64,000 bases of DNA, from the NCBI GenBank assembly GCA_039105265.1, contig JAPFFF010000003.1, positions 8,556,001 to 8,620,000 of the forward strand. The letters are read 5' to 3'. Shown in pieces: positions 30,801 through 40,524 of this stretch. Below the pieces are notes generated by a model, which worked only from the letters and a program-made list of their open reading frames with translations, was not told the DNA's origin and ran no database searches. Each line of letters starts with the position of its first letter. Positions within the stretch are counted from its first letter, which is position 1. The DNA is from Tritrichomonas musculus. Lineage: Eukaryota; Parabasalia; Tritrichomonadida; Tritrichomonadidae. The translations under genes were made by a program, and so were the position numbers.

Positions 30801-33800
30801 TTTACGAGCAAAGTGACTTAAAAGGATTTGTTGATATTTTAAATCATGAAATTAAGAAGATTAATTGGAAAGACCAAATAAAAATTTTAATTGATCAACT
30901 TGATCAAGCATCACCAACATTTAGGAAGCAATTGTTGACACAACTAATGAGCTTCATGAAAGAGCATATTAATGACATTGCTAATGATAGTATCTCAGCG
31001 ATTTTGGTTCGTTCTTTATGGCACAATATATCGCATGAATCAAGCTTAGAGCTTTTATCATTAAATGGAAGATGCATGTCACTGTTACCATACATAAAAG
31101 AAACCAGTGATCCAAATGAAGAAAATGGCTCAACCAGAAAAAACAAAGTTGAAATTATGATTTGTATGATTAAAGATTATTTGATCAAAGTTCTTGAAGA
31201 CTCATCTAATATGCAATATCATGATCATGCTGCTTATGCAATTCAAGAATTAATTAAAAAACTTGCTAAAGAACCATATGATGAAAATGATATTAAACCT
31301 GACATTGGATCACTTAGAAAATCACTTAATAAAAAATCTGGAACAGTACGAACAGGGAATCTAGCAAAGATACCTGAAAATATATGGAATGTCATTGAAA
31401 CTTTTTATCATTCAAAATTCATATGTACTGAATGTAGACCATTAGAAGGGGAATATGTAGCTGTTGCTTCAAGTACAACTAATTTTAATTCCTGGCTAAG
31501 CACGTGGACTAGTTTAATGCTTTCAGTCTCTATTAGTCGAAATAAGAATCATTTAAATGATTCCGATATATTTTATTGTTGTGAATGCGTTTTGAATGAT
31601 TCTCCAGGCTTAAGTAAGTTCATTCTTCCTTATTTAATTTATTTTAATTCAAATAATGAATTCTTCTTAAATGCACTTCGAATAGAATGGAACAAAGTTT
31701 ATGACAACCTAAAGACAAACAAAAAAGGACAATATAATAATCAAAATGAACAAAGACAAGATAGAGTTTTGAATTCCCTTTTAGTAGCAAAGAATGCAAT
31801 GAGACTTTTTTTTCAATTGTTTGATTTGCTTAATAAATGGCGAATTGTTGTAGGCTCTGTTTATAATAGAGGACCAAAATGGATCTCATTAAAGATAGCA
31901 ACTGATGATATTTTGGCTGATGCTGCTTTTCAATGTGAACTTTATTTAAGAGCTCTTTATCATATTGAAATTTACATTAATGAAGATAGAGACAAAAAAG
32001 AGATGAGATTAAAAGAAAAGCTTCCATTTTTATATAAAATTTATGAAAATTTGGACGATCCTGATATGAAGAAAGTTATAACAAAAGTTCAAATGGACCA
32101 AAGCTTAAATAACAGCAAGTCTGAAAATGACAGTTTAATCCTTGATGAATCATTATCAGCGAATGAAATCATTTATTTAGTTAGGCAACAAGATACAAAT
32201 AAGAAAGTATCATTTATTAACAAAATATTAAAAAGTGGTCGTGCAGAAAGAGCCTTGATTGATGCTACCAATTTAAAGAAAGGAGTTCTTTTTGAACACA
32301 ATAAGAATGCAAAACTTGATGCAATTATTTCATCAGCAGCTGTTAGATTGACAAGATGGGATGAACTTGAAAATTTATCTTATGAATATGAAGTAACTTA
32401 CAAAAATCAAGGTAAAAACGACTTTAATTTATTTTTATATGATGAAACATTTAATAATGCTGATGTTGATTCATTAATTGACATATCAACAGGTAAATTG
32501 TTATTCTTTTTGAAAAGTCAAAGATCAGATGCTTTCTTGGATGAATTAAATTTAATTCGTTCTTTGTTATCAATGAAATTGTCTGCTGTTTCAATGATGA
32601 CTTCTTATAATCGACTTATTTCATTACTTGCACAATTTCGTGTTTTTGAAGAAGTTGAAGATTTTTATAATCAAAAATACATACAAAAAGATACCAAAAA
32701 AAGATTTTGTTTCGGTGATTGGATTAAACAAAATGAACTTTCTGTTGATGATGTTGAATTTGCAACTTCTGTTCGTTGTGCTTTGATTTCTATTGAGTCA
32801 ACCATATTAAAAAATAAACAAGACGAATTAAAAAATGATTTCTCAAACCAATGGTTGAATCTTTCTCGAATGTGTCGAAAGAGTGAATCATTGTTTCGTG
32901 CAGAAATGTTTTGTTCTCGTGCAAGATATTCAGCAACAAGTCCAGAAGTATGTAATTATGAATTTGCTAAGATTGCCTATGCCAAGAACAAGAAAGATCA
33001 AGCAATTTCATTAATTAAATCAATTCAAGAACAAATATCTAAGAAAATTGAATTGAAAGAATCTCAATCATTATTAAGTAATGATGAACTTCATGAGTTA
33101 TTTGGTAAGTTTATTTATACTAGAGCAAAATGGAGTGAAGAAGTGAATTCTGAAGATTCTTCAGCAATCATTTCAATGTACTTAAAAAGTGCTGAATTAC
33201 AAGAAAGCAAAGATAAAATAAAGAGTGATTCCGAAGCTGTTAGAAATTCAATATTAGGTGCAGCTAAAGCTTATTTTTCACTAGGTGCACTTGAAGATCA
33301 AAAAGCAACATCATACATTCAACATTTGACAGAAACAAATGAAATGACTCAGAAAAAAGCACCAAGACCTGGCAAATTTTGGAGACAATTGACACCTACT
33401 GAAATGAGAGAGTTCTTTTATTCAAGATTAACTGGTGCTTTAGATAACTATTTAAAATGCATCATTTATTCACCACAATATTCATATGAAGTAGTTCCAC
33501 GAATTTTGTTTTTGTTCTTTGATTATGGAAGATACTTTATTGTTGGTGATGAAGAAAAGAAAATCCCAAATATGAGCTCAAATCAAAAGAAAGACGTCTT
33601 TGATTCAATGAAAGAATCAATGTTAAAAGTAGAAAAGGTTAAAGTTGGCGTTTGGCTTAATTCTATCAATCAATTAATCTCTCGAATAGATCAACCAAAG
33701 ACACTTGATGAAATTTTATATAAACTCATCAAATTAAGTGTTCTTGAATATCCTGAATCAACTCTTTGGTATCTCATACCAATCAAGCATTCAACTGTTG

Positions 33801-35122
33801 CAAATAGAAAGCCAAAATGGGAAAAATTAATGGAATACATAAAACGTAACTTACCTAAAGATTTCTTAACAAAACTTATAAAATATACTGATAATTTGGC
33901 TTCAGTTGCTCAGAATATTATTGATTTATGCTCTTCTAATCCAGGCTCTTCTAAATCACGAGTTATAAAGGCTTCTAGTTTATGTCCAAAATTAGCAAGC
34001 AGTCTTAAAGATTGTCGTGTTTTAATGCCTCTTTTGTCTACATTGACTGCCAATCTTGATTCCCCAAGTAGTCAAAGTTCGAATAGTAAAATCGAGATCA
34101 TTGAAATGGGAACAAGTATTTATCTATTCTCATCTTTGCAGAAGCCGAAGAAAGTCAAATTTTATGCAAGTAATGGAACATCTTATCATTACTTGTGCAA
34201 GAAGGACGAAGATCTTCGAAAAGACATGAGAATGATGGAATTTGCAACTTTTATTAATAGGATTTTAACAAATGACAGACTTTGTAGACAAAAAGATTTT
34301 AGAATGGTTACTTATGCTGTAATTTGTCTTAACGAAACTTGCGGGATTTTAGAATGGGTAGAAAACACCAAAAGTTTCCGAAAAGTTGTAGGAAAAATGC
34401 TTGATTTTAGAGGAATAAAAATCGATTACGAAGAAATTCGGAAATTATATATTGACGTTGAACGACCAAACAAAGAACAAATTAAGCTGAAAATGAGTAA
34501 TTTCCAAAACATTTTATTGAAGAAATTCCCACCGGTTCTTCATTCTTGGTTTACTTGCCATTATAAGGACATTTCTTCTTGGTTTAATTCACGTCTTCTT
34601 TATACAAGATCAATTGCCCTGTGGTCAATGGTTGGCTATATAATTGGACTCGGCGATAGACATGCTGAAAACATCCTTTTGAATACAAAAACAGGAAGCA
34701 TCGTTCATGTCGATTTTAACTTGATGTTTGATCGTGGTAAATTATTAAACGTACCTGAACTTGTACCATTTAGACTAACTCAAAATATAATTGATGGAAT
34801 GGGAGCTTTTGGAACAGATGGTCCTTTCACAGAAACATCTATTCTTATTATGAATATTTTGAGAGCTAAAAAAGTAAAGCTCATTTCTATACTTCAATCA
34901 TTCAATAATGATCCACTTATTGAATGGAAAAAAGGCGTCAAATCTGCAACAGAAAATATAGCTAAGTTGATGCTAAATGAGGTCGAAAGAAGAATTTCTG
35001 GTATGGATGAATCTAGATCTACAAATCTTTCTTCTGAATGCGTAGTAAAGGAGCTAATTAAAGAAGCTACCGACACCAAAAACCTTGTTCTTATGTTTAT
35101 TGGATGGCAACCTTATCTTTAA
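27860..35122 (+). CDS. ATR: ATR-like PIKK protein kinase (Mec1/Rad3 type)
   Basis: The ATG-initiated protein has 2420 residues, near the usual 2300-2650 for ATR. Order: long helical HEAT-type N-terminal region, FAT region (about 1400-1950), PI3K-like kinase (about 2050-2340) and FATC (about 2388-2420). Catalytic-loop residues are intact: GLGDRHAEN (D2266, H2268, N2271) and activation-loop VHVDFNLMF (D2285). The DFN in place of DFG, followed by VPELVPFRLTQNIIDGMG, is the ATR pattern and separates it from ATM, TOR and DNA-PK. The C-terminus KNLVLMFIGWQPYL is a canonical FATC end. ATR senses RPA-coated single-stranded DNA at stalled forks through ATRIP and phosphorylates checkpoint targets in the nucleus. 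It is a single ORF without introns, with an initiator-like TCACTTTT just upstream. Confidence 0.92.
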   Translation: MTQASLISSGLSIDDEYDDNFLQCVQFLVEQFFGQMKPLQEAIESINTLTTASEKLQSIFRENSIEVLHACIEILFKYAIFQKISPISFKQSNIEVYLLSKQYITLLSDMILIYSTSKLSLFFDKLLNAFNNIIHNNDFILPNIIEKNILISFEEYKDIRFITIEVFLQLIVLIISKIKGDSKKLLEIMYECLFNFDQPTIQYLALKCLSYSQPFSYSNSLIQARLMINFTINMNNITYQNHQNEAYLLFKLSNMENNLYHKSDQYAADALKKALSNLPKNIITLFGREILGYLTHLTKYKDYTIVNEIFSIYKIYLEADHVNCQQLGSLFLRFFEDFYQNTVFINICKEICIYNDSFRKQLMKTYIKRKNPEKIPYLMIVYPQLLIEYRELLEEVYLNPMRENSFFYENIPCSIFYQICSFLAKESDPSQLGLTKEMIDYLSFKINKDELPEPSLVSPLMRLAPSSLMQHLPEYDLDITYDAIFTNKVQLTDDIRNILINKARLTKPFPLIPYFIMAYPSSNNEENSQFDDFLKKAANPQLNTNNPNDYSAYEHKLFIDAIAKRFQNEIENIIPDDIILCLLKRKMYQSVAIIGNNKTTFHLFYKQVFHIIRTDPEYYALTAFLALKRIPKNILNVNINMNRFAFFSDLFHIITKKEGETRVVNIQIREVRVRVLLSYILIQPSVFPTITDNFHLMKYLGYILEKIKDSIIPVLIKDQDEDSINLFTEIIFKQKNNLMECDYDSDEFIIFRNKLIKSSLLDTFTYLLAYNDRHVVHDGLILMKKLTGIKPIEFVSNNQIKLTSSLLLYLGHPRREIRNSTKLGIVIIANASETDKSTDQNEVIKKFWQKNFLNTIHNFSCILYQKGNFSKKMVLESLYNGLEPLTSILPKYYPKMISLIDLAIKDPYLTKKCLIFCRKFLSIVENSVETVEHLFGQMIAQVLPYIKDYPDLVKDILHFFIIDKYQITQSHFPEIAHIPVFYEQSDLKGFVDILNHEIKKINWKDQIKILIDQLDQASPTFRKQLLTQLMSFMKEHINDIANDSISAILVRSLWHNISHESSLELLSLNGRCMSLLPYIKETSDPNEENGSTRKNKVEIMICMIKDYLIKVLEDSSNMQYHDHAAYAIQELIKKLAKEPYDENDIKPDIGSLRKSLNKKSGTVRTGNLAKIPENIWNVIETFYHSKFICTECRPLEGEYVAVASSTTNFNSWLSTWTSLMLSVSISRNKNHLNDSDIFYCCECVLNDSPGLSKFILPYLIYFNSNNEFFLNALRIEWNKVYDNLKTNKKGQYNNQNEQRQDRVLNSLLVAKNAMRLFFQLFDLLNKWRIVVGSVYNRGPKWISLKIATDDILADAAFQCELYLRALYHIEIYINEDRDKKEMRLKEKLPFLYKIYENLDDPDMKKVITKVQMDQSLNNSKSENDSLILDESLSANEIIYLVRQQDTNKKVSFINKILKSGRAERALIDATNLKKGVLFEHNKNAKLDAIISSAAVRLTRWDELENLSYEYEVTYKNQGKNDFNLFLYDETFNNADVDSLIDISTGKLLFFLKSQRSDAFLDELNLIRSLLSMKLSAVSMMTSYNRLISLLAQFRVFEEVEDFYNQKYIQKDTKKRFCFGDWIKQNELSVDDVEFATSVRCALISIESTILKNKQDELKNDFSNQWLNLSRMCRKSESLFRAEMFCSRARYSATSPEVCNYEFAKIAYAKNKKDQAISLIKSIQEQISKKIELKESQSLLSNDELHELFGKFIYTRAKWSEEVNSEDSSAIISMYLKSAELQESKDKIKSDSEAVRNSILGAAKAYFSLGALEDQKATSYIQHLTETNEMTQKKAPRPGKFWRQLTPTEMREFFYSRLTGALDNYLKCIIYSPQYSYEVVPRILFLFFDYGRYFIVGDEEKKIPNMSSNQKKDVFDSMKESMLKVEKVKVGVWLNSINQLISRIDQPKTLDEILYKLIKLSVLEYPESTLWYLIPIKHSTVANRKPKWEKLMEYIKRNLPKDFLTKLIKYTDNLASVAQNIIDLCSSNPGSSKSRVIKASSLCPKLASSLKDCRVLMPLLSTLTANLDSPSSQSSNSKIEIIEMGTSIYLFSSLQKPKKVKFYASNGTSYHYLCKKDEDLRKDMRMMEFATFINRILTNDRLCRQKDFRMVTYAVICLNETCGILEWVENTKSFRKVVGKMLDFRGIKIDYEEIRKLYIDVERPNKEQIKLKMSNFQNILLKKFPPVLHSWFTCHYKDISSWFNSRLLYTRSIALWSMVGYIIGLGDRHAENILLNTKTGSIVHVDFNLMFDRGKLLNVPELVPFRLTQNIIDGMGAFGTDGPFTETSILIMNILRAKKVKLISILQSFNNDPLIEWKKGVKSATENIAKLMLNEVERRISGMDESRSTNLSSECVVKELIKEATDTKNLVLMFIGWQPYL

Positions 35123-35483
35123 GTTTTTTTATTCTTATATATTATATTATTATATTAATTGTTTAAATTTTTTATAGAGTCAATCTTTTTCTTTTAATAA
35201 CTTTTTTTATCACCTATTTTTAATTAAATATTAAATTGTTCCTGCAAAAAAAAAAAAAAAAAAAAAAAAAATATTTGATCAATATATATTCATTTGAAAA
35301 TGAATAAAATCCTTTCTTATACTATTGCTCGATTGAATAACTTTTAATTCATTTATAACATGCTTTAAAAAATATAAAAAAAAAAAAAAAAAAAAATAAA
35401 TATTTTTTTTCATATATTATTTTTAATATTTTGCAAAATTCCCTTGAAAATGATGATTAGTAAAAAGATTGAGCTTCAATCCT
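35123..35483. other. Convergent intergenic DNA with two poly-A runs
   Basis: This lies between the convergent ATR-like and SR-protein genes. It has A26 at 35246-35271 and A21 at 35376-35396. No gene. It presumably holds both 3' ends; no other signal is seen. Confidence 0.6.
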
Positions 35484-36251
35484 TTATTCACTATCACTTC
35501 CACTTCTTGGTGATGGAGAATCATAAGACTTTGACCTCCTCCTGCTTCTGGGAGAGGGAGAATCATCGTAGTCATATGACCTTCTTCTACGATCTCTGTC
35601 TCTATCGCTTCTTCTTCTGTCTCTATCTCTATCGCGCGATCTATCTCTATCTCTATCGTACGATCGCCTATCTCTATCGTCTCTGTCTCTGTCTCTATCG
35701 CGTGAACGCCTATCTCTATCGTATCTATCGTACCTTCCTCTATCACGATCACGATCTAAATCCCTATCTCTACGACGCCTATTATCACGTCTACGATCTC
35801 TGTCACGACCACGCGATGGTTCACCAGGCTGACCTCGGGCTTGTTGAACGTTAATAACTCTTCCGTCAAGATTGGTTTTATCTAAAGCTTCTCTTGCTTT
35901 TTGCGCTCCTTCTTGCGTCTCCATTACGACAAATCCAAATCCTTTTGAAGAATTGTTTGATCTTCTGATAATTCTGACTGATTTGACTTTTCCGTATTCG
36001 CTGAATTTTTCTTTTAATGTATCTTCATTTGTTTCAAATTTAAGATTGCCAATGTGAAGTGTACATTTCTTGTCGTCATCATCATTGCTATTATCTTTGT
36101 TAGACTCATCGTTATTGTTTTCTTTTTGTTCGGTATCTTCAGCTTCATTGTTTGAATGTTCTTTAGCATCGGATCCTCCTTCGTTATCACTTGATTGTGA
36201 CTGAGATGCTGATTGAGATTTTGATTGATTTCCTTCTTCGGCCTCAGACAT
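35484..36251 (-). CDS. SR-type RNA-binding protein, Tra2-like (RRM plus RD/RS tail)
   Basis: The 255-residue protein has an acidic, Ser/Gln-rich N-terminus, one RRM (about residues 63-139) with RNP2 LHIGNL and RNP1 KGFGFVVM, a PG-containing hinge, and a C-terminal tail of Arg-Asp/Arg-Ser dipeptides ending SPRSGSDSE. An RRM flanked by RS/RD sequence is the layout of Tra2 and related SR proteins, which bind exonic enhancers and recruit the spliceosome. Trichomonads have few introns but keep splicing factors, so a role in splicing or mRNA export is likely. The start at 36251 gives the typical MSEAEE acidic beginning. The tail's DNA is a simple repeat (CTATCTCTATCG-like), prone to length change. 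Confidence is high for the RRM-RD class and moderate for Tra2. Confidence 0.85.
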   Translation of the reverse strand: MSEAEEGNQSKSQSASQSQSSDNEGGSDAKEHSNNEAEDTEQKENNNDESNKDNSNDDDDKKCTLHIGNLKFETNEDTLKEKFSEYGKVKSVRIIRRSNNSSKGFGFVVMETQEGAQKAREALDKTNLDGRVINVQQARGQPGEPSRGRDRDRRRDNRRRRDRDLDRDRDRGRYDRYDRDRRSRDRDRDRDDRDRRSYDRDRDRSRDRDRDRRRSDRDRDRRRRSYDYDDSPSPRSRRRSKSYDSPSPRSGSDSE

Positions 36252-36667
36252 AATTATTAACAGTTGTCACTTTTTCAATTTTTTGATAGTATATTTGTTT
36301 AGCCATTGATACTAAATTGAACTTTACTCAATTTTCATATCATTTCTTTTCAAAAATTGAATATGTTGATTTCATGGGTGCACCATTTTGGTAAATCATA
36401 TTTATTTCTTTATTGATCAACAATATATTATTATTAAATCGGTAAATATAATCTTCTTTCTTTAATACTTTTAAAAACATATACAGTTCCATTAAATGAG
36501 AGAAAATATCCAAACAATTCGATTACCAAAAGCAAACTTTGGATACGCATACTTAAATTATCAAATTTTAAAGGAAAGTTATTCAAAATATAAAATTTAG
36601 AGCCAATATCTATTATTTTGAGAAATATATAAATAAAAAAATAAAACGATACTTTTTAGTTAATACT
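36252..36667. other. Intergenic, no feature seen
   Basis: AT-rich, between two reverse-strand genes. It should contain the promoter of the SR-protein gene and the 3' end of the EF-hand gene. No repeat or ORF is seen. Confidence 0.6.
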
Positions 36668-37249
36668 TTAATCGCTCATTAATACTTCATAGTTCAGCGA
36701 TACACAGTTTACAATTGAGGGATTTTGATTTACTGCCTTTAAAAACTCTTGTAATGTAACTCCACCACTGCCATCAGCATCACATTTTGAAAAAGTATTA
36801 TGAATAACTTGATCAATTTGCTGTTGCGAAAGATGAACAGATTTATTTTCAGCAAGACTGTATTGTAATATTTCACGAAGCTCATCTCTTGAAATATCAC
36901 CACTTTTGTTATTATCATACACATTGAAGATAAATCTAGCTTTTTCATCAAGATTAGCCTTTGGACACATTGCTGAAAGTGAATGAACGAATTCTTTAAA
37001 CTCTAATGTCATTGTTGTATCTTTGTCAAAAGCGCTAAACAAACGCTCAGCAAAACTTCGGCTTTCAACACCAAGTGCTTGCTGGAATTCGCCCATATTT
37101 ATAATTCCATCTCGAATTTGAGATTCGGCAATGATTTTGAACTTTTTATGGAGCTTTTTGATTTCATCCTCATCAAAATGTGATGTCTTAACACATTCAC
37201 TAATTTCTTCATTTGAGAGGGGTGTTTCCTGGCTTTGGTTATTTCCCAT
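36668..37249 (-). CDS. Calcineurin B-like EF-hand protein
   Basis: The 193-residue protein begins MGNNQSQ, a good N-myristoylation signal, and has four EF-hand regions. The last two are canonical (DNNKSGDISRDE 112-123; DADGSGGVTLQE 157-168). The second keeps a partial loop (DKDTTMTLEFKE 75-86) and the first (about 36-60) looks degenerate. Length, myristoylation site and an HFDEDEIKKLHKKFK helix match calcineurin B, CHP and plant-type CBL proteins, which regulate a phosphatase, a transporter or a kinase in response to calcium at membranes. I cannot tell calcineurin B proper from its relatives, since the extended fourth-EF tail is not typical. An initiator-like TCATTTTT sits three bases before the ATG. 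Confidence 0.85.
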   Translation of the reverse strand: MGNNQSQETPLSNEEISECVKTSHFDEDEIKKLHKKFKIIAESQIRDGIINMGEFQQALGVESRSFAERLFSAFDKDTTMTLEFKEFVHSLSAMCPKANLDEKARFIFNVYDNNKSGDISRDELREILQYSLAENKSVHLSQQQIDQVIHNTFSKCDADGSGGVTLQEFLKAVNQNPSIVNCVSLNYEVLMSD

Positions 37250-37251
37250 TT

Positions 37252-37259
37252 AAAAATGA
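37252..37259 (-). promoter_or_regulatory. Initiator-like element of the EF-hand gene
   Basis: TCATTTTT on the reverse strand lies just upstream of the ATG at 37249 and matches TCAYTYWT. The implied leader is under 12 bases, normal for trichomonads. Confidence 0.5.
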
Positions 37260-39590
37260 ACCATTTCTGATATTTTATAAAATTCAATGATTTACTAAAA
37301 ATTGAATAATTTTTGAAAAATAAAGTTATGTGAACATCAAATAATTCTACAAGAAGATTGAATAGTTTATTTTTTATATTTATGTCCATTCAAATCATTA
37401 TATAAACTATAATTTAATATATCTCAATATTTTGCATAGTAATATGATATATATATAAACTAAATATATTTATTTTTTGCTATATTGATAATATTTCAGT
37501 TTTAATTTCTCATCTCTTATTCAACAGAGATTTTCCTTTATGATTGCTCAAATACAAAAAAATTCTAGGAGATTTGATAATAAAACTCATCACTAATTTC
37601 GAAATTAATAAAATTTACTTTTTTTATGAGACTTAGAAGTTATCCAAAAATTCAAAGCTTTTTACATTTTTCTATACCTCATCATCTTCACAATCTTCAC
37701 AATAATTTTCTGAGTATAAAACCAAATTCTTTCAATATTTTTGTGAGCTTTTTTTTTTTTTATTGTATTTTTAAATTAGCAATGAGTAATAAATACCTTC
37801 AAAATGATTCCCAAATCGGCTTTGTCAAGATATTTTCTCCTACTTAGATGGCATACTGATGAACAACAAGCGTAATTTAAGATGATCGTAATGAATGATA
37901 ATCAGCAATGCCAATATTCAAACCAATTCATTGAAATGATTTAGAAATAATACGCAAAAAGGAATATAAGAAAATCGATGCATCTTTGGAGAACAATCCT
38001 CTTTTCTTATTTAATTTTATTAAATTTGATATCTTTTTATTCTTTTTGTTAATTTTATATCTTTAATATTAAAAGATGTTTCATTTTTTAATGCTATTTC
38101 ATTTCAATATATGAATTTATGATATTTAATCATAGAAGTTTTTTTTCAATTTTGTATCATTTGAAATCATCATTTAAATAAAATCAAAACGATGAAATAA
38201 CTTTTAATTTATATAAATTAATATGAAAACATTATTGTAATAAGCAATAATTTTGAAAAATCTTAAGGAGCTCTTTCTATAAGTTTTCTCAATTCTCAGA
38301 AATATATTGTGAATGTTTGAATGCTCAGAAAACTCACCACCACTTTTTATGAAGATTTTTCAATGATATGAACTTTTTAATTGAATCATCAGAAAATTAT
38401 TAATAAAATCTTTTCAAATATTTCTTTCATTAAGAAAAAGTGGTGTGGTCCAATTTTTCTTTATTTCTTTCAATTGAAAGAACGAAGTAGTCATTAAATT
38501 ATAAAATATCTCCAGGTGAAATTCAAATATTTTAAAAATAACCGTGCTTCTTATAAAGTTTTATTAATGGAAGTTCGTGAGGAAAATATTGAAGATTACA
38601 AAGTTATTACATAAATATTTTTGTAAGGAATAGCATTATACTTTAGTAAATATAAGAAAATAATTTGGATTTATTTAATAAATATTCAATTTCTTGGAAC
38701 TTTCATTAATTACGCAATTTTTTATATTCATATAAATATATTAGGTCAATTTAATAAAATATACTAATGAAATCTCGCGAAACATATAAATAAGATTAAA
38801 AAAGATCTGTAAAATCAATATTAAGTTATATACAAAGAGGAAATGGAAAGATGCAATATATAATAAAAAAATAGCTTTTTATTTTTTGCTAAACAAATAT
38901 AAAAGTTTTAATAAAAGATCAAAAAAAAATATCATAAATTCATAATAAATAATAAAAAATATCAAGATACAAATAAGAAAAAATCATCGCTAAATAGGCC
39001 ATATTAATATTCAAAATATTTTCAACAATCTCTTGGTGATTTTATTAATAGACAAATTTCTGTCCACACATCCAGGATAAAAAAATTCAAGATGTTTCTC
39101 CTAACCGTTTCAACAGTCAGCTCAGTTGGACTTTTTGCAATCATCAAAGAAATGAACACAAATTTTATCATCAATTAGACTGGACAGGAAATTAGACAAT
39201 ACTTCCTGCTCACTCAATTGACTCCTTTGTTCGAGAACTTTTTGAGAACATTTTTTTTTCATGGATGCCCCAAAGGCTTCTGTGTAATTGATTCGACAAA
39301 TTTCATAGAATATTGCCGAGCGTTTCTTAAATTGATCTCTTTTCATCTTCTTCATGAGGAAAGTCAAGAAAGCATGGTTTTGTCTATCGTTCGAATTCAA
39401 GACGATGACATGAAAGAATTGCTGCTAAAGTTGACATATCTTTTGTTATTTATTTGATCTCGTTGCTTCATTTTAAGAAAAATTAGAAAGAAAATGATTC
39501 AAAATTGACAATTGAAGACAAAATGAAAATCGAAAATGAATGAGATTTTGTACTCAAAAAGTTTATTGATCAATAAAGATGAGATTTATA
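37260..39590. other. Long AT-rich intergenic region
   Basis: No intact gene. Positions 37390-39060 are A/T-rich; a short inverted pair, CACCACTTTTT near 38338 and AAAAAGTGGTG near 38441, could mark a tiny element. From about 39110 to 39590 the composition becomes gene-like, with coding-like pieces on both strands (for example VRIQDDDMKELLLKL forward near 39395), probably part of the same decayed locus as the VPS13-like pseudogene that follows. Confidence 0.45.
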
Positions 39591-40299
39591 ATTGTCATCT
39601 TTTAGATATTCGATTGATAAACATAGACTTTAAAGCTTTCTTCACAAAACACTTCGTCAAGTTCATCCATTTGACTTGAAAGCTTCGATTCCGCGTTTTT
39701 TTATTCAATTATTTATTACAATTGAAAATTTCCACTTCCAAATGGCTGCAATAAAAGCAGAAGGCATTCGTTGCACTTATCATTAATGATGCAAAGTCTC
39801 CATTTTTCATCACAACGGCTTCGTTTCATTAATGAATTTTTTTTGAGTGCTTTTAAATTGCACGCAGAACAGATATCAAAAGAGTTTCTTCATGGAACTG
39901 CTGGAACATTGAATTCATTAATGAAATCAAGTGAAACATTGATAAAAGGCCTTTCATCTACTTTTCGATCTGTTAGTTATGATCATATTCAACGTGCCAA
40001 TGACAATGAAACAGATCTTGGCGGAAATTTCTTGAGTAGTTTCAGGTGTTGCAAGGGAAGCTTCTGTAATTTTAGCCCAAACATATGAAAGAACAATTGA
40101 AGATGGATGATCTGGCGCAAATAAATGATCTGGCGAAGGAATTGTTGGAATTGTAACAAACTCTGTTGGAATCAAAATATTTTTCATGAAAAAGCGCCAA
40201 AAAGAACCTCTCACAATAAGAAGTGCTTACGTTACTCAGATTGGCGACATTCGAGTTAATAAAGCAAGAGTTTGCGAGAATATTCTCGTATTTGCCTGA
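39590..40299 (+). pseudogene. Decayed VPS13-like C-terminal fragment
   Basis: Forward strand: KEFLHGTAGTLNSLMKSSE, IKGLSSTFRSVSYDHIQRA and DLGGNFLSS (39771-40035), then after a frame change GVAREASVILAQTYERTI, SGEGIVGIVTNSVG and a RQKEPLTIRSAYV segment (40035-40299). This is the order of VPS13's Gly-rich C-terminal part: a SLxKGLxxLxxDxxYxxxR helix, a Gly-rich repeat with G-x-x-G-x-G-x-G-IVGIVTxPV, then the RxPR strand before the PH-like end. VPS13 is a bridge-like lipid-transfer protein at membrane contacts. At least one frame change and two stops show it is dead; an upstream piece near 39600-39830 (FVALIINDAKSPFFI) may belong to it. A reverse-strand reading (39954-40214) also looks protein-like but has no family match that I recognise. 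Confidence 0.45.
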
Positions 40300-40334
40300 G
40301 AAAATCCAATTGTAATAGATGACATTGATTTGAA

Positions 40335-40338
<4 letters not shown>

Positions 40339-40370
<32 letters not shown>
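40339..40370. repeat. Poly-T tract (32 T)
   Basis: An uninterrupted run of 32 T between the VPS13-like relic and the FAM227-like gene. Length is probably polymorphic. Confidence 0.95.
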
Positions 40371-40524
40371 CACACAATTTTAAAATTATGAATGAAAAAA
40401 AAAATTGCTTTCAATTAACAATAGTTTGTTCTTACTGCTTTGATGATGTTTCCTCTCAAAATAATGAATTTAAAATCACTTTTTATTTTATAAAACAAAA
40501 TACATACATATATAATAATTAGAA

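Noticed and set aside
37626-37847. 73-codon forward ORF
   Set aside because: Phe/Asn/His-rich low-complexity translation of A/T-rich DNA; no support.
39954-40214. 86-codon reverse ORF with good composition
   Set aside because: The forward strand fits the ordered VPS13 C-terminal pattern over a longer span, so the reverse reading is probably a shadow; kept as the main alternative for that locus.
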